A DNA stretch of 64,000 nt from Eopsaltria australis (lineage: Eukaryota > Chordata > Aves > Passeriformes > Petroicidae): contig JAVTVJ010000132.1 of the NCBI GenBank assembly GCA_034509425.1, positions 3,121,470 through 3,185,469 on the forward strand. The letters are read 5' to 3'. Both the position numbers and the translations under genes were made by a program. The notes under the pieces are model-generated. The model did not search any database and had not been told where the DNA came from. It was given only the letters and a program-made list of their open reading frames with translations. Below are positions 26,561 through 39,480 of this stretch, one piece after another (position 1 is the stretch's first letter; the number at the start of each line of letters is the position of its first letter).

Positions 26561-29500
26561 ACAGCTCTGGAACATAGATAACCTTTTTATTTTCCCATAC
26601 TGAAAAATAGGTCTTTGTTTTTAAATCATTTTTAGGCTGATGTAATATATTTCAGTGTAGCAGCTTTAAATTACATTGGACTTGTTAAGCAGTTATAAAT
26701 TATATGCTATGATTTCTGAATAAACAAATGCTAAGAAGAGTAAGGGAGAAAGGAACTACTTTAAAGAAAGTCAGAAAGACCTGTAACATCATGTGACCCA
26801 ATTTATGTCATGGTCTAATCTTATAAATTGACTAAATAAAAAGAAAGTGCTATCATCTTGTTCAGCCTTCAGGCTGTCTTCTAGTATTTGTTTTTTCATT
26901 AGATTAGGGACTGTTACTCACTCAGAAGCAGCACTGGAGGAAACCCATTTTCATTAATAGATTTTGAGGCAAAGCCATGCAAACTTTTCTATGAGAGATT
27001 TCAATTTCTTTTTCCTTTCTCACTTTTCAGCAAGCCAAAGTGCACTATTAAAATAAACAAGTATGAATTTTCTCTCAATGCAGTGAATATGGACCAGTTA
27101 TGTTCACAATGGCAACATATGATTCTCCTACTGGGGAAAAAAAAAGGTGCTTTCCATCTGAAAATACGGTTTTGATTTTTGACCTTCAGCATAAGATTGC
27201 CTCTTGCCAGTTTATTAACTTCACTTATATTACCAAATTTAAGGGTTTTTCTATAGGACAGAGTATCAAACCAGTGCGGGATGTCAGATCAAACAAAACA
27301 CCTGAAGACTAAGCCAAACAGCACCAATAGAATATGTATTTCCCTTTGATGCTAATAAGATTACTTACATATATAGCAACACTAGATATGAGAGTGATGA
27401 GTTTTGTATGTAAAGATAACTCCACCTATTCTGCCAGTCATGGGCAGTAAATGGTTGCTACACAATTCTCTACATGTTCAAGTGATACCCTAAAATCAAC
27501 CCTATCCAGGCCCAAAGATTTGGGTTTTTAAAATTATCAGTGATTGATCAGTTACAACTTACACTTTTACCTTTAGAGTGTCTCACGTTACCCTGTTCTT
27601 GTACTTCCACAGCCATCCGGTCCTTAGACTTTCCCTTTTGTAGTCTCTAGTTTTCCTTACATAGCCTTGAAGGGGTGAATTGATGCAAATATAACTAATC
27701 TTTGATGAGCCTATTGTTGCTCAATGGCCAGTGAATAGCTCACCTCATAGACACAGTGGACTGTTAGGAGATGCAAATACAATACTTGGGTAAGCATCAT
27801 GAGCTATGGAATTTGACTGGTATTTTACTAAAATTGCTTTCCAATGGAAGCAAGCTGCCATGGTTTGAAGTCAAGGTTCAGATCAAAATGAGAAGCTGCT
27901 TGCCAGAGGCTGAGCATAACTAACCTGAGTAACAGGTTACAGGAAGATTCATTACTAGCACATCTCTATGCTGGCTTTGAATACAGACAAAGATAGTGCA
28001 GGCACATCTACTGTCAAAGCAATGTCATGAACACTAAAATTTTCTTCTTAAGCAACCTGGAGTCAGAAACAATTCTCTGAATATCTTTCATGCATTGCAG
28101 ATTCTTTAGATGTACTAAGAATCAACATCTCATCAGCAGGTATCTTTAGTTGACTCATAACAAGTGCACTTGAATTGTTCAATATTGCTCCACCAATTAT
28201 TCTTCATCATTGTACAAGCTGCATTTTTGACCTAAAATTTTTAGTTTAATTTCTTTTTCATATATGAACATTTAAGTTTCACTGTCTATCTATCTTCCTC
28301 ACAATGTTAATGGTGGAATATTCAATAAGGTGCATTTTCTCACTATTTCTTGGGCATTCATTAATGGACTTGATATTTACTTGAATATTCAATACACTGA
28401 AATATTATGGATCTTATTTAGTAGTTACTTGATAAAAGAATTAGGATCACTATGCAAAGTGTTTAGCCCTGACAAAAGGCTTACTTCCATGTGTACACTT
28501 TGATAGCACATGACAATGTGTCAATAACATGGCATACGTACGGAGACAAAGCACTTAACATCATAATGGGGACAGTTCTTAGGCTTCATCCATATGCTGC
28601 ACAATCCAAAAAGTATTAAACTGATCTTTTAGTGATTAAGCAGGGAATAATCACTATAGTATCACAGCCATCAGACCACAGTTCCAGGGTTGTCCTCTTG
28701 TGTTATTGCACAAAATAAAAGTCCATTAGGTGACTGTAGTGATCCTGATCAGAAAACCATTGTATAAGGCTGATTTAGTGATCCACAAAGAGTAAGTCTG
28801 TAGCACCTTCATGTAGTCTTGAGCTGCACAAATCTTACGGCTGCATGACAGCCTCAGCTATCTCCTTATAACAGGTGAACCTGGGAGCAGCTCTCATTTG
28901 GTACCAGCAATTATGCCACCTCCATAGTCTTGCCTTTATTTAACAGTGCAGCAGGAAGTTCTCATGTGAACATGTTTTATGAATAGTTATCTCTTCTCTA
29001 ACAAAATTGTATGACCAAAAGGGAGGAACTTGCCCCCATGGACAGGGTCTGCAGTGTAACATGGGAAAATCCACCTGGAGTCTGTCTGATGCTGCACAAA
29101 CACAGATGCCCAGCATCTACAGTGGCATAAGATTGACTTGCTTTTTGTATTCCTTTTCTTATTCTGCCTCAGTAAAGCAGTTTACTTATTCACTTTTGTT
29201 ATTGGGCCTTTGTTACCATGAATCATTGAGAACCCTGCACCAGCATGCTCTCTCTCTCTTTCTTTCTCACTCTCTCTCTCTCTCTCTCCCCCTCCCTCCC
29301 CCTCACCTCCATCCCAGTACAGAACAGTGACATGATGTCTAATCAGTGCAAATCACATAGGCTCTAAAATTAGTAGCCAGCATTTGTTTGTTTCAAGTTC
29401 TGGTATTAAAGCAGAACAAATACTATATTGAAGTGCCACAATAATTTTCAAGTACTCAGAATGAGTGAATTTTGAGTACCTTTCCTTCTTCTCTCTGCTC

Positions 29501-30964
29501 TTAAAAAATATTTCCAAGATATAGATTTCTTAGCATTATGTGTAGCATCCAGGTACATATGCAAGCATCTATCTAAAGGTTAATGGAAGAATATACTTAC
29601 AACCCAGCATCCAGGCTCTGCAAAATTCTATATATGGTACTCCTTAGTTTAACACAGAAAGTTTATTCCATGGGATAATTAGACTGCTGATGTTACTCAG
29701 TTCAAAGTAGCACTTAAATAATTGTGATGACATCTGCTAAGTGCATCTTGAGACAGTCCTTTATAATTAATTACTCATTTTCATGAATCATGCATCCACC
29801 CAAAGTATACCTGTTACCAGCAAGATAGTGGTAATGGAAATTTAATATAATTTAATTTTTGTTTTTACTGCATTGCAGGGTTTAGATTTTAGTCCATCTT
29901 TGGTGGACATTACATATGAGTTATTTCAATTATACACCCTGACAGTCACAATTCCTGGACTGTATCTATAACTGCTAAATCATTGACTATTCAGACACTG
30001 ACAGTAGGCTCAAGTTGACAGAGATGCACAGGCTGCAAAGCTGTAGCCCTTCTGAGCAAATGATGTCTTCTGTGCTAAATTACTACTGAGTATATGTGAC
30101 AAAGGAGAAGACTTATCCTACACTCTGCCTGTGGCTTCTAACATGGTTTCAAATGTCATATTATTTTCATAGTACAATGTGCATATATACTTTTTCCTAT
30201 TTATGTTTGTTTGGTTTCTTATTTTTAATGAGAATTTCTGCTAATCCATGGATGTAGAAAACTTGTTTTATTATGAATATAATGTTCATTTAATCATGCT
30301 ATAAGGGTGTTTTTTTCAGACAGGGGAATGCTTTGCCAACAATTATTAGGAGTACACAATAACTGAGCAATAGTATTTTATATACAAGGTTATATATAAA
30401 CAAGGTCCTTAGATATATGGTCTTCAAAAAACATTATTAGAAATTTCCACGTAAAGGGTATCAACAGGAGAAATGCTTGCGGTGGCGGACTGACTAATGG
30501 CTGTTTGGTGAGGGGACATGGCTCTTTTTCATCATTAAGTGGCATGTAGGTCTCTCATATTTCTTTCTTATCCTCCAGTCGACTTTTTTCTAAACGTAGC
30601 CTTCCAGAGCAACCTACTTTTTACCTTTTGTCATATTGGATGCAAGTGGGCTAACCACAAAAAGTACTGTTCTGGGGTTTCTACCCCAGAATTCTTAGTT
30701 ATTGAGAAGGAATCTGAAAGACTATTTTGCTTTCTTCATTTATAGGCAGAGTGATTTCTGAACTGCAAATTTCATAATATCTCTGGATGACAAAGGCCAA
30801 GAAACTAAATTACAAATATAAAGTAAATAACTTTAAAGCAGTTGCAGCTACTGCAATGCAACTATAAATAAATAAATATCTGTGCAATCAGTGGTATCTT
30901 ACTTTGGTCTTCCTCTATCTAATAGGAAAATAAAAAGCAAAACAGGTAGGTATTTCTTTGAAGT
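26560..30964. other. A+T-rich intergenic sequence
   Basis: No gene recognised. It contains the CT-rich tract at 29,249-29,310 and a short (ATAA)n run at about 30,862-30,877. The 107-codon frame at 29,007-29,330 ends inside the CT tract and its Ser/Leu-rich C-terminus is an artefact of that repeat. Confidence 0.55.
29249..29310. repeat. Polypyrimidine (CT)n tract
   Basis: About 60 bases almost entirely of C and T: TC dinucleotide runs, then CCCTCCCTCCCC-type runs. Such mirror-like pyrimidine tracts can adopt triplex (H-DNA) structure and are length-polymorphic. Confidence 0.85.
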
Positions 30965-31225
30965 TAGCAGCAATGTGACGGGGGCAATGGACATAAGCTG
31001 CAACAAGGGAAATTTTGACTAGACCTATTTCCACTCAGTTTGGTTAAGCACTGTCACAGATGGTCCAGAAGTCTCACAGGATCTCCAGCTTTGGGGACAA
31101 ACAAAATTCATCAGGATGAGGCCCTGACCAACCTGCTCTAACTAACCCCTTTTCAAGCAGGAGGTTTTATTAGACAATATCCAGAAGTCCCTTGCAAACT
31201 AAATTATCCTATGGTTTTGTTAACT
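30965..31225 (+). mobile_element. Old, diverged CR1 3' end
   Basis: Similarity to the CR1 3' end is patchy but collinear. GGGGGCAATGGACATAAGCTG matches the block before the tail. Then come a segment like GAAGTCTCACAGGATCTCC, then ACCAACCTGCTCTAACTAACC, then TTAGACAATATCCAGAAGTCC, ending near a degraded terminal ATTATCCTATGGTTTTGTTA. The order and spacing fit a CR1 tail on the plus strand. It is clearly more decayed than the other copies in the window, which suggests an older insertion. Confidence 0.7.
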
Positions 31226-32655
31226 ACTCCCTGTCCTTTGTCTTCACCATGAATAAGTCTGGGCTATGTTTCAGTCAGCTTTCCTAAAAGCTACATAGTC
31301 TGGCAAATCAATTTTAATTTAATTGACGACTCTGGAAAACATGTGAATGTTATGACAAGTCTTAAAATGTGTTTCAGCTTTGCTATGGCCTTGCCTTGTT
31401 ACTTAATTTGGTAAAGTTTTCAGTAGTTTAAAAGTATAGTAGAAGTTATTTCTATAATTTTAATCAACATACCTTAACGACCTCAATATAAATACCCTTT
31501 TACTCTATAATGACTAATGATATTTGTATAGATCTAGTACAGATTCTCTGCTCCTGAAATTCTATTTTAAATGAAATCTAATGATCTGTAAATCGTGATC
31601 ATTTTGGGGGTATATTGCAGAACACAGAAGATTTAATGCCATGCCTAGACAAGTTATAATTGAACTGTCCAGAAATTTAACTTGGTTGCATGAAAAGGAA
31701 TAGTGGCCAGATTTTGCATTCCCCCTTCTTATAACACAATTTATGTTCATTCTCTTACTGTCTTGCAAATGTCGTTAGTAGCTAATACAAGATTATCAGG
31801 AAATCATCAGCAACGTAATTTTTACACATATTTTTAAGGGTATATGCAAGTTTCATGGCGAATAAAATTTTAGCTAGCTGGGGAAGTTGCACTGCCAACT
31901 GCTGTGCAAATTAAAGTCACTGAAGCATTTTTTAGGCTCTTGTGTAAATGTATTAAGTGTTTCAATATTTATATTTTCTTCTTTTTTAATTAATTAATTA
32001 GGGCTGCTTTTTGTATGATTCGTTAAATATTTCTGATGTGCTCCAGACTCACGAATCCTGAGACAGCTGATGAGTATTGGAAGATCTCCTCTGGGACACA
32101 GTAACACTTTGGATTGAATGCAAAATAACTGACACTTCATTGCCAATAATAATACCTTGATCAATTACACTAACTTAAATAACGGTACAAATGTTACAAA
32201 TTCACAGAAATCATGTGGGTAAATAATATTTATTTGAATTCAAACCATATAAAAATATAAGATAAACCACAACAGTTTAAAATATGATGGCTATTGAGAG
32301 TTAACTATGAATTATTTTGATTAGTGACGAAAGTAATCTCAAGTAGAAAGCTTGTCTTCTGCAGTATGGAGTAAAACTTTAGAAAGCAAGTACAAGTGTT
32401 TTGGGCATTGGCCAGCAATGACAACTGGACTCCAACTCCATGTCAGTCAAGTGATTATATGAAGATGTAAGTGCTCCATGGCACTCACCTACATCCATAT
32501 GAATGGGCCTGGAAAGTATATATTTTCTAAGAAGAAACTTCAGTTTCTCTACCTTTGCTTCTGTTCTGAGGCAGGTGGCCCATCAGCATTTTTTTTGAGT
32601 CACATATTTCATCCTCCTCCTTTCTCCCTACTACAATTCTTGGATAATGTAGCAG
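31226..32655. other. A+T-rich intergenic sequence
   Basis: No gene or transposon seen. A short (TTAA)n run occurs at about 31,986-32,001. Remaining open frames are short and unrecognised. Confidence 0.6.
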
Positions 32656-33536
32656 GAGCTAGATCACAGAATAGTTGGAGTTAGAAGGAACCTCTGGTGA
32701 TTATCCAATCCAGCCCCAAGCCAAGGCAGAGTCACCTGGAGAAGGGGACATAGAAATGCATCCAGGTGTGTTTTGAATGTCTCTGGAGAGGGAGATCCAT
32801 GACCTCCCTGGGCAGCTGTTCCAATGCCCTGACACCCTCAATGTAAAAATGTTCTTCCTCATGTTGAGGTGAAACTTCTCGAGTTTTAGTTTACAGCCAT
32901 TGTTCCTTATCCTGTTGCTGGGAACCACTGAAAAGAGCTTGGCACCTGCCTTTGAGATATTTACAGGCATTAATGAGATCCCCTCTCAGTCTTCTCCAGA
33001 CTACACATGCCCATGTCCTGCAGCCTCTTCTCATTAGAAAGATGCTCCTGACCCTTTCAGGTGTATCAGACACTCCCCCCAGTTCCACATCATCAGCAGA
33101 CTTGCTGAGGGTGCATTGTATCTCTTCATACAAATTGCTGATAAACAAGTTGAATAAGGCTAGACCCAGTATTGATCCCTGGGGAATGTCACTGACTACA
33201 GGCTTCCAACTGGATTCTACTCCGCTGATCACCACCTTCTGAGCTCTGCCATTCAGCCAGTCTTTGATTCACCATTCATCTAACCCACAGCTCCTGAGCT
33301 CACCTATGAAGATATTATGGGAGATAGAGTCAAAGCCTTTCAGCAGTCAAGGTAGACTACATCCACTGCTCTCCCCTTGTCAACCCATCCTGCCATGCCA
33401 TCACAGAAGGCTATCAGATTGGTCAAGCATGATTTCCTCTTTGTGAATTCATGCTGTCTACTTCTCACCACATTCTGCTCTTCTACGTGCTTGGTGATGA
33501 CCTCCAGAAGGAGCTGTTCCATCTCCTTTACAAGAG

Positions 33537-33542
33537 GGGAGG
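33537..33542. repeat. Target-site duplication, left copy (GGGAGG)
   Basis: GGGAGG directly precedes the LTR that starts TGTTGTGG. The same six bases follow the LTR at 34,121. Deleting the LTR and one copy restores continuous CR1 sequence. Confidence 0.85.
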
Positions 33543-34120
33543 TGTTGTGGTGGTTCCAAGTCCCCAGAAAAGCCTTTTCCCCCCCACTAGGAATCCCGGG
33601 GCTGGGGACTCCCCTGGGGCAGAGCCAGGGGTGGTTTGCCCTGGGGATAGGCCGGGCTTCCCGGGGGCAGGCTACACTGTCCTCAGCTGCCACTCTTCTG
33701 TCTTATCACCTTTAGGCTCCAGAACTCTGTACTTGATTGTATTATCCCCTGCCAGTCTTCCCTTCTGCTCCCCCTTCCTTTCCCAGTTGGTTCCTGTCCC
33801 CCGATCCCTCCCTGGTTCCTCCCCCGAGCCCATCAGTGATTGGTTTGTAATCCCTCAATAAAAGTCTGATGCAGAAGGCGCCCCAGGTGTTTCACCTGGG
33901 TTCCCAGAGAGCTATGGACACGGTGTCTCTATTATCCCGGGTGAAAGAACCCTCCCACGATACTCTGGCTCCTCGGTTACAGTGACCACCATAAAGGGGG
34001 ACGTGGCCTGCAGTAAGGGGCGAGAGACCCGACAGCAGGGAACCCGCTGGCTTGTAAATGCCGTGGGGCTGCAGTCTGAGATCCTGGTGGGCAGCTGGCT
34101 GGCCCAAGCCAATGGCCACA
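33543..34120 (+). mobile_element. Solo LTR of an endogenous retrovirus
   Basis: A 578-base insertion inside the minus-strand CR1. It begins TGTTGTGG and ends GGCCACA, giving the canonical TG...CA ends with a short TGT/ACA inverted match, and is flanked by a 6-bp duplication GGGAGG. It contains a polyadenylation signal AATAAA at 33,857-33,862, which sets its orientation as plus. The U3 part before it is G+C-rich, and the R-U5 part follows. There is no gag, pol or env sequence and no second LTR, so this is a solo LTR, presumably left by recombination between two LTRs. A 6-bp duplication is usual for class II (ERVK-like, beta-retrovirus-related) elements in vertebrates, but the family is not established. 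Confidence 0.88.
33857..33862 (+). promoter_or_regulatory. AATAAA polyadenylation signal in the solo LTR
   Basis: AATAAA lies 315 bases into the LTR, as expected for the R region of a retroviral LTR read on the plus strand. It could terminate transcripts crossing the locus on this strand. Confidence 0.65.
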
Positions 34121-34126
34121 GGGAGG
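34121..34126. repeat. Target-site duplication, right copy (GGGAGG)
   Basis: Six bases identical to 33,537-33,542, immediately after the terminal CA of the LTR. CR1 sequence resumes from here. Confidence 0.85.
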
Positions 34127-37100
34127 TTAGTCTGACTGAACTGGAGTTTCCCAGGTCTTCATTCTCACTCTTTCTGAAGGTGGGGTAACATTGGTCTTCT
34201 CCAGTCATTGAGCACCTCTTCTGTTATGCTTTTACAAAGATGATGGAGCGTAGCTTAGCAAAAACATTTGCCTCAGCACCCGTGGGTGCATCTCATCAGG
34301 ACCCATGGATTTATGGCTACTAAATCTGTCTAGCCAATTTCTAGTCCAAACCTCTACAAAAAAGAGAAATTTCAACAATCAATATTATGCAACAGAAAAT
34401 CCTTTAACTTCTAAAATCTGAAACTATTTCTATGACGAAAATGTTAGCAAGAGTGGTCAGTGCTACAGAGCAGCCTCAATAGGTGGAAAGACCACCAGTA
34501 AAATGTGGAAAGACCATCAGCAAAACAGACTCCTGCACCCAGAAAAAAGGCCCTAAATCTGGGATACAATGAAAATACAGAAAAGGTAAAAGACGAAGAG
34601 AATACTAATTTTTTTTGGTAGCATGAGAAGCACATAGCTTAGTTAAGGAAAAGGTCATAGAGTAAATTTAAAATGTGCAATAGGCATTACGTTTTCTTAT
34701 TTGTTTCTTTTTTCAAATAGTGCATGACTAAATTACAGAACTCTTTAACGGAGTCTCACTCAAAAGTACATATGCTGTTTAAGGGGATGGGACACTCAGA
34801 GAAGATGGGATTCAGTCATGTCTCTGAAGGCTAATGGGCCAGAGAGACCCTTGGATTGCAAATTCACTAAAACACAACATGTTCAAAGACAGGAAGTTTT
34901 ACTGAGTTCTAGATATCACATAGTTCTTATACTCTTTCCCTAAATATCTGCTTCTGACCAGATCTGAGGTAGGATAAAAAATATTTTATATGGATATTTT
35001 ATCTACATTTACAGATCAAAGGCTGTAGCTAGAGAATACAGCTGGGGAATGTAGCCAGAGAAAGCCTGAACCATGGGAATTTTACTTCAGTGCTGCAGAT
35101 GCATACCCTAAATTTTTAGCCTCTGGAACCAATAAAACCAGTTATTTCCTGCAATTTTTGTTATAATAAAAGCATATATTTCCACGAACAGTGGAACTAG
35201 TTGATGTTTGATTTCCTTTAGAGTTTTACCTTCTGGTTAACTTAGAAAAAATATTGGCCATTCTTGTGGCATTATAATCAGATCATTGCATCAGATCATT
35301 GATGTCTAACTATTCTTCACTTATGGCAGTAGTAGTTATTTTCTTTATTCCATTGTTAATTTGTTATTTTTCATTATTATTATACTGTGGCAGCCCTTTT
35401 AACATCCCCTGCCCTTGCTTAATGTAATAATCTGCAGCAACTATTCAGTGACACATTTCTAGCATTTTTTCTTTCCTTTACCTGTTCACAACCACTACCT
35501 GGATACCTAAGAAATTTCAAACATTCTGAAACTATTCTACCAAGTAAAACAGAGATTGTGATCCTATCGCTCTTAAGACAAAATAATTCAATATTAAATG
35601 ATAGCCATTTAAAACAGATTTGTATGTTCAATTTCATCGACTTGAATTATACTTTTAAATGATTCTCAGCATTTAGTAATTATGCATTTTTTACTAAATC
35701 AAACTAATATACATAAGCAATACTGGCAGTGAGTCTGTCACCATATCTTTTCAGAATTAGCACACCATTGAGACAAATATAGGAGTACCCTAAATTTCAG
35801 CTATATGTTTGTTCTCATCAAAGACTCAGAAATGTTTAATTCTATATTATGAAAAGCTGAACAACATACAGGAAAAGAAAAGAAAAAATAATTAGTCCTA
35901 TGTTCAATGCACTCCCAGACAGATTTGACTCAGAGATTTTTGTTCTGCAGGGATGTTATTTCTGAAGTTTTTCCTGCCTGAACCAAGATGATTCTATCAA
36001 TTTGTGAGAAGCTATACTTTATAAATGTAACTTATTTTACTCTTATATTGAAACCCAAAAAGATAAGATTGCCAGACAGTTAAATGCTTTGCTGAAATAA
36101 CTGCTTCCGGTAGAAAATTCTTCTGTTTATTTTGGCAGCCGTATTGGTGAATAAATGCTCAGCTGGTTTTGTACATTCTTGACATGGATACATATATATA
36201 TTTGCATTGGCACACTAACAAGGTCAGCAGGCACTAAATGTATAAAAGACAAGAAAATATTATGAACAAAATCCTCTTTCAGTGATAATCTTCTCCAGTG
36301 CTAAGTACATGACCTTTAATAGCCAATTTTCCTCAGTTATACTATGTCTTTGCTTATTTTATTTGATTCTTCATGGTCTCCTGCTGGTCCAAATGAGATC
36401 TTCCCAGATATTTGAATCACTACAACACTGCATTTTAGGTACTTCCTGTAATAAAGTGGAGTCATGAAAACAACAGTAGAAAATTATTTTAGCCTGGGTC
36501 CATGCCGCTCTGTGTGAGAAGGAGCTTAGATCTCAAAGTAAGAACAACAATTTTGCTCGGAAGGATTATTTTACCACCTTTTGTGAGGCTGCAGTGCAGT
36601 TGTTATGCTACTAATCATTCAAGACCCATGAATCCCAGCTAATGAATCAATTTGTGGCAGACCCACAGTGAGGCTCAGCTGGCAGCAATGTGTTCTCTCA
36701 CTTCTCAGCTGCTCTCTGCTCACTGGAAAAGAAAACAGAGAAACGACTGCCTTCCTATGTGCCCTGACCAGCTGAGGTACAACCTTGTGTGGGACTTCAG
36801 TCAGCACAGTCAGGGCTCATGCTCACCCCTGTCCTGTGATCCCTGAAGGAAGGAGGTTTCAGGGGAAAAAGGCACTGGCTGCAGCTACCCTTTCCCAGCC
36901 AAACTCCTTTCTCCTCCAGCTTGGCATTGGTAGTACCACCTTTATTCCCTGGATTTACTCCTTCAACCCCAGTGCTAAACAATGAAATAATCATTCTTCA
37001 GACAAAATTGTAAAAAAAGTTTGCATCTGAGGCTGTGAGAAGAGTGTGTGAAAAGGCAGTGAGGTAGACAGCAGTTTCACACTCCAGAAATGAGTGAAAA

Positions 37101-38155
37101 ACCTCTCCACCCCAGATCTTTCCAGCACGGCTTTACTGCTGCCATCCTGACAGCAGCTGAGCAGGTCAAGGAGGGGATTCACTGAGCGATTCAAGGAATC
37201 TGAAAGGAAGAGACAAGGTCAAGCTTTCATTTCCCCAAGCCTTTTTGTTCCTTTGCTATTATTGGAGTTTTGCAGCCCTCCATCACCTTGTCTTCGTGGT
37301 ACTCAAGAACACACAAAAAGATAAAAATTAATCTATTAAAAATGTATATAAATCTGGAAAAAAATTATTATATTGAATGAACACTGGAAAAGTGGCAGAA
37401 ATATACAGTGTATCATACCATAGATGTTTACATGGAAACAATTGTCTCTATAGACACAACACAACTTTGCTTATGTTTTTCACTCTTAGTCTATAATTTC
37501 AGATACATTTTCATATGTAACCTCTGAGACTCATAGCAATAGGTGCTGCAAAAAGTTTGTTGATGAATTGTGCAATTTTTAATTGATACTCTAGAATTTA
37601 AAAAAAATTCATATTAAATTGTTTGGTGGTGATCACAGTCCACCAGAGAAGAGAAATTTCATAAGTTTTAAGAATCAAACCCTTTTTAAAGACAGAAGTT
37701 AAATGAGACCACGTTTAGCCTTGTTTTATGAATTAAATAATTCCAGAGTGTGCAACTATACTTAACTTTTATTGCAGTCACTGACATTTGGGAACTATTT
37801 ATTTCAGTAAGAAATAAAAACTGCTTTGGCACAGTTTAGCTGGTCAGGCCAGCAAGCTTGTGAAAATCCAGAACTGCTGAAAACTGCTGAAAACTGACCT
37901 TGAAAAAGGAAAGTCAGGTAAGTAATTCCTTGCAATTCATTCTGAATAAATTATGTGGATAAGGAGAAGCTGTCTCTGACTGTCTCATTCCTTACCATGA
38001 ACTTGGGACCAAATGCAGTTGGGTGAAGCCTTTGTGGTTTCTGACCTGTCCCCCACGGATTTTTGAAACATGAGATGTTCTGCTGCTGAAAGAAGAAAGA
38101 TAGATGACTGGTTTTCTTAGTACAAAGCTCTTATGCAACCTGTTTTGTTGTTTAG

Positions 38156-38293
38156 GATTTCTTATTCAGACTTCAGTTTTGCTCATTCCTACCCCTTCAC
38201 AAAACAGTGACGCATATAATTCATCCTTGCTTCGACTGAAGTGCTGTAGTCATTTTGCCTATGCTTCTCACCAAGATGAAAAAGAGGACTTCA
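38156..38293 (+). other. Candidate exon with good splice signals (unproven)
   Basis: A pyrimidine-rich acceptor (TGTTTTGTTGTTTAG) ends at 38,155 and a donor (TTCA then GTAAGTA) starts at 38,294. The 138-base interval is open in just one frame (phase 1-1) and encodes about 45 residues, including SQNSDAYNSSLLRL and CCSHFAYASHQDEKEDF. The other two frames hit stops. I do not recognise the peptide. A match to a homologue or transcript would be needed to believe it; chance is a strong alternative. Confidence 0.15.
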
Positions 38294-39239
38294 GTAAGTA
38301 ATGAGACACAAAGTTACCTATTTATCTCTAAAAACTGTCACCAAAAACAAGCAATATTGGCAGGTATACAAGATGGTATTTTAGTATTAAAGATGTATAC
38401 AAGAAAATCAGGCTTGCTTCTAAAAGGATGACCATACCACCTATCAAACTTTCTTTTATGGAACATGAGAATGTCAGTCTTACAGTGTGATCTAAAATTT
38501 CATTTAATCTCCTTCAGTTGTTGTATTCATCTTACTATATTGCAACAATTAAGAAAAATAAGATACATAAAAAACTTCAAAGGAAACATCGCTAATCCAT
38601 AAAAATATTTAATAAAAAATTCATGCTACCAATCAGAATTTAATGTGGCAGCTTGACAAAAAACAGCAATGTGAGCAGAAGTGTAAGGTAGGCAGAGAGT
38701 GGGATGGCAATGACAGTGGACTGCAGGCAAGGAAAGGAAGGGGCAGAGCACACAGATCAATGTGGGAGAAGTGAGGAAGCAGGAATAACAGGAGAAGAAA
38801 CATCTGGTCTCAGATTTAGAGGCAGAAAGATTTCTGCCTCTCATTAGGAATGAAGCATTCTTTTTAACAAGCTTTCCTATTTCTTTCTACATATTTACTG
38901 CTTTTGTGTACTTCTGTTGCTTAAAATAAGTATTCATAGCTATTTCTTGTGTACTTTATTTTTAGAGAACTAGCAGCAGATAGGATCCTCCTTACACCCA
39001 TATTTCTGAGTTGCTGCTGCAGGTTTGACTGTTCAGCTGTGAATTCTATGGTTAGAAAATTTTCTGCTTTGATACTGCTCTTTTAAAGAAAATCCCATTA
39101 CTGAAAATAGAGATGCTTGCAAAAATTAGCCAAGGGCATTAAATGAAAGGAGTTGCTGTTTAATACTTTTCTATAAATAGCAAAGTGTTTCTTTTCTCAA
39201 GAGACCAGCTGCTCTATCTGTTTAAGAAATACACACCTA

Positions 39240-39480
39240 TTAGATAAAAAGCTGAATAAATAAATATGATAAATATAAAAATGTAAATATACATAAATGT
39301 GTATATATATTTGGAATATATTCTATTTATTCACTGAATTTGAAATACATAATATATTTCAAGATTATATCTCAAATATACTTGAAATATGTGTGTATAT
39401 ATATGTGTATAATATATTCTATATATATATATAGAATATATTCAATACATATATATTTCAAATTTGATATATAAAGGATT
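39240..39480. repeat. AT-rich palindromic region
   Basis: TA-rich segment with nested inverted repeats. The core, 39,411-39,442, is a perfect 32-base palindrome (half-site AATATATTCTATATAT). Around it, TTGAAATATGTGTGTATAT (about 39,383) pairs imperfectly with CATATATATTTCAA (about 39,448-39,461), giving a larger arm. A separate small hairpin, TTGAAATA...TATTTCAA, lies just left at about 39,340-39,362. Confidence 0.85.

Larger units (their letters stand above)
32660..34355 (-). mobile_element. CR1 LINE, reverse orientation, interrupted by a solo LTR
   Basis: Minus-strand CR1 in two collinear parts, 32,660-33,542 and 34,121-34,355, about 1.1 kb of CR1 once the insertion is removed. On the minus strand it encodes part of the ORF2 reverse transcriptase. 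The frame 32,891-33,235 shows a degraded PQGS(I/V)LGLALFN motif, then TLSKSADD where active CR1 has FADD, then LGGVSDTPE. The frame 33,340-33,693 has the upstream RT stretch with NLIAFCDGMAGWVDKGRAVDVVYLD. The right part resumes at GTTAGTCTGACTGAACTGG and contains CAGCACCCGTGGGTGCAT. The broken frames and altered catalytic box make it non-functional. Confidence 0.93.

Noticed and set aside
33340..33861. Open frames of 112-136 codons crossing the CR1/LTR junction
   Set aside because: They read across the boundary between two unrelated mobile elements, so they cannot be an evolved gene. Only the CR1 reverse-transcriptase piece on the minus strand is meaningful.
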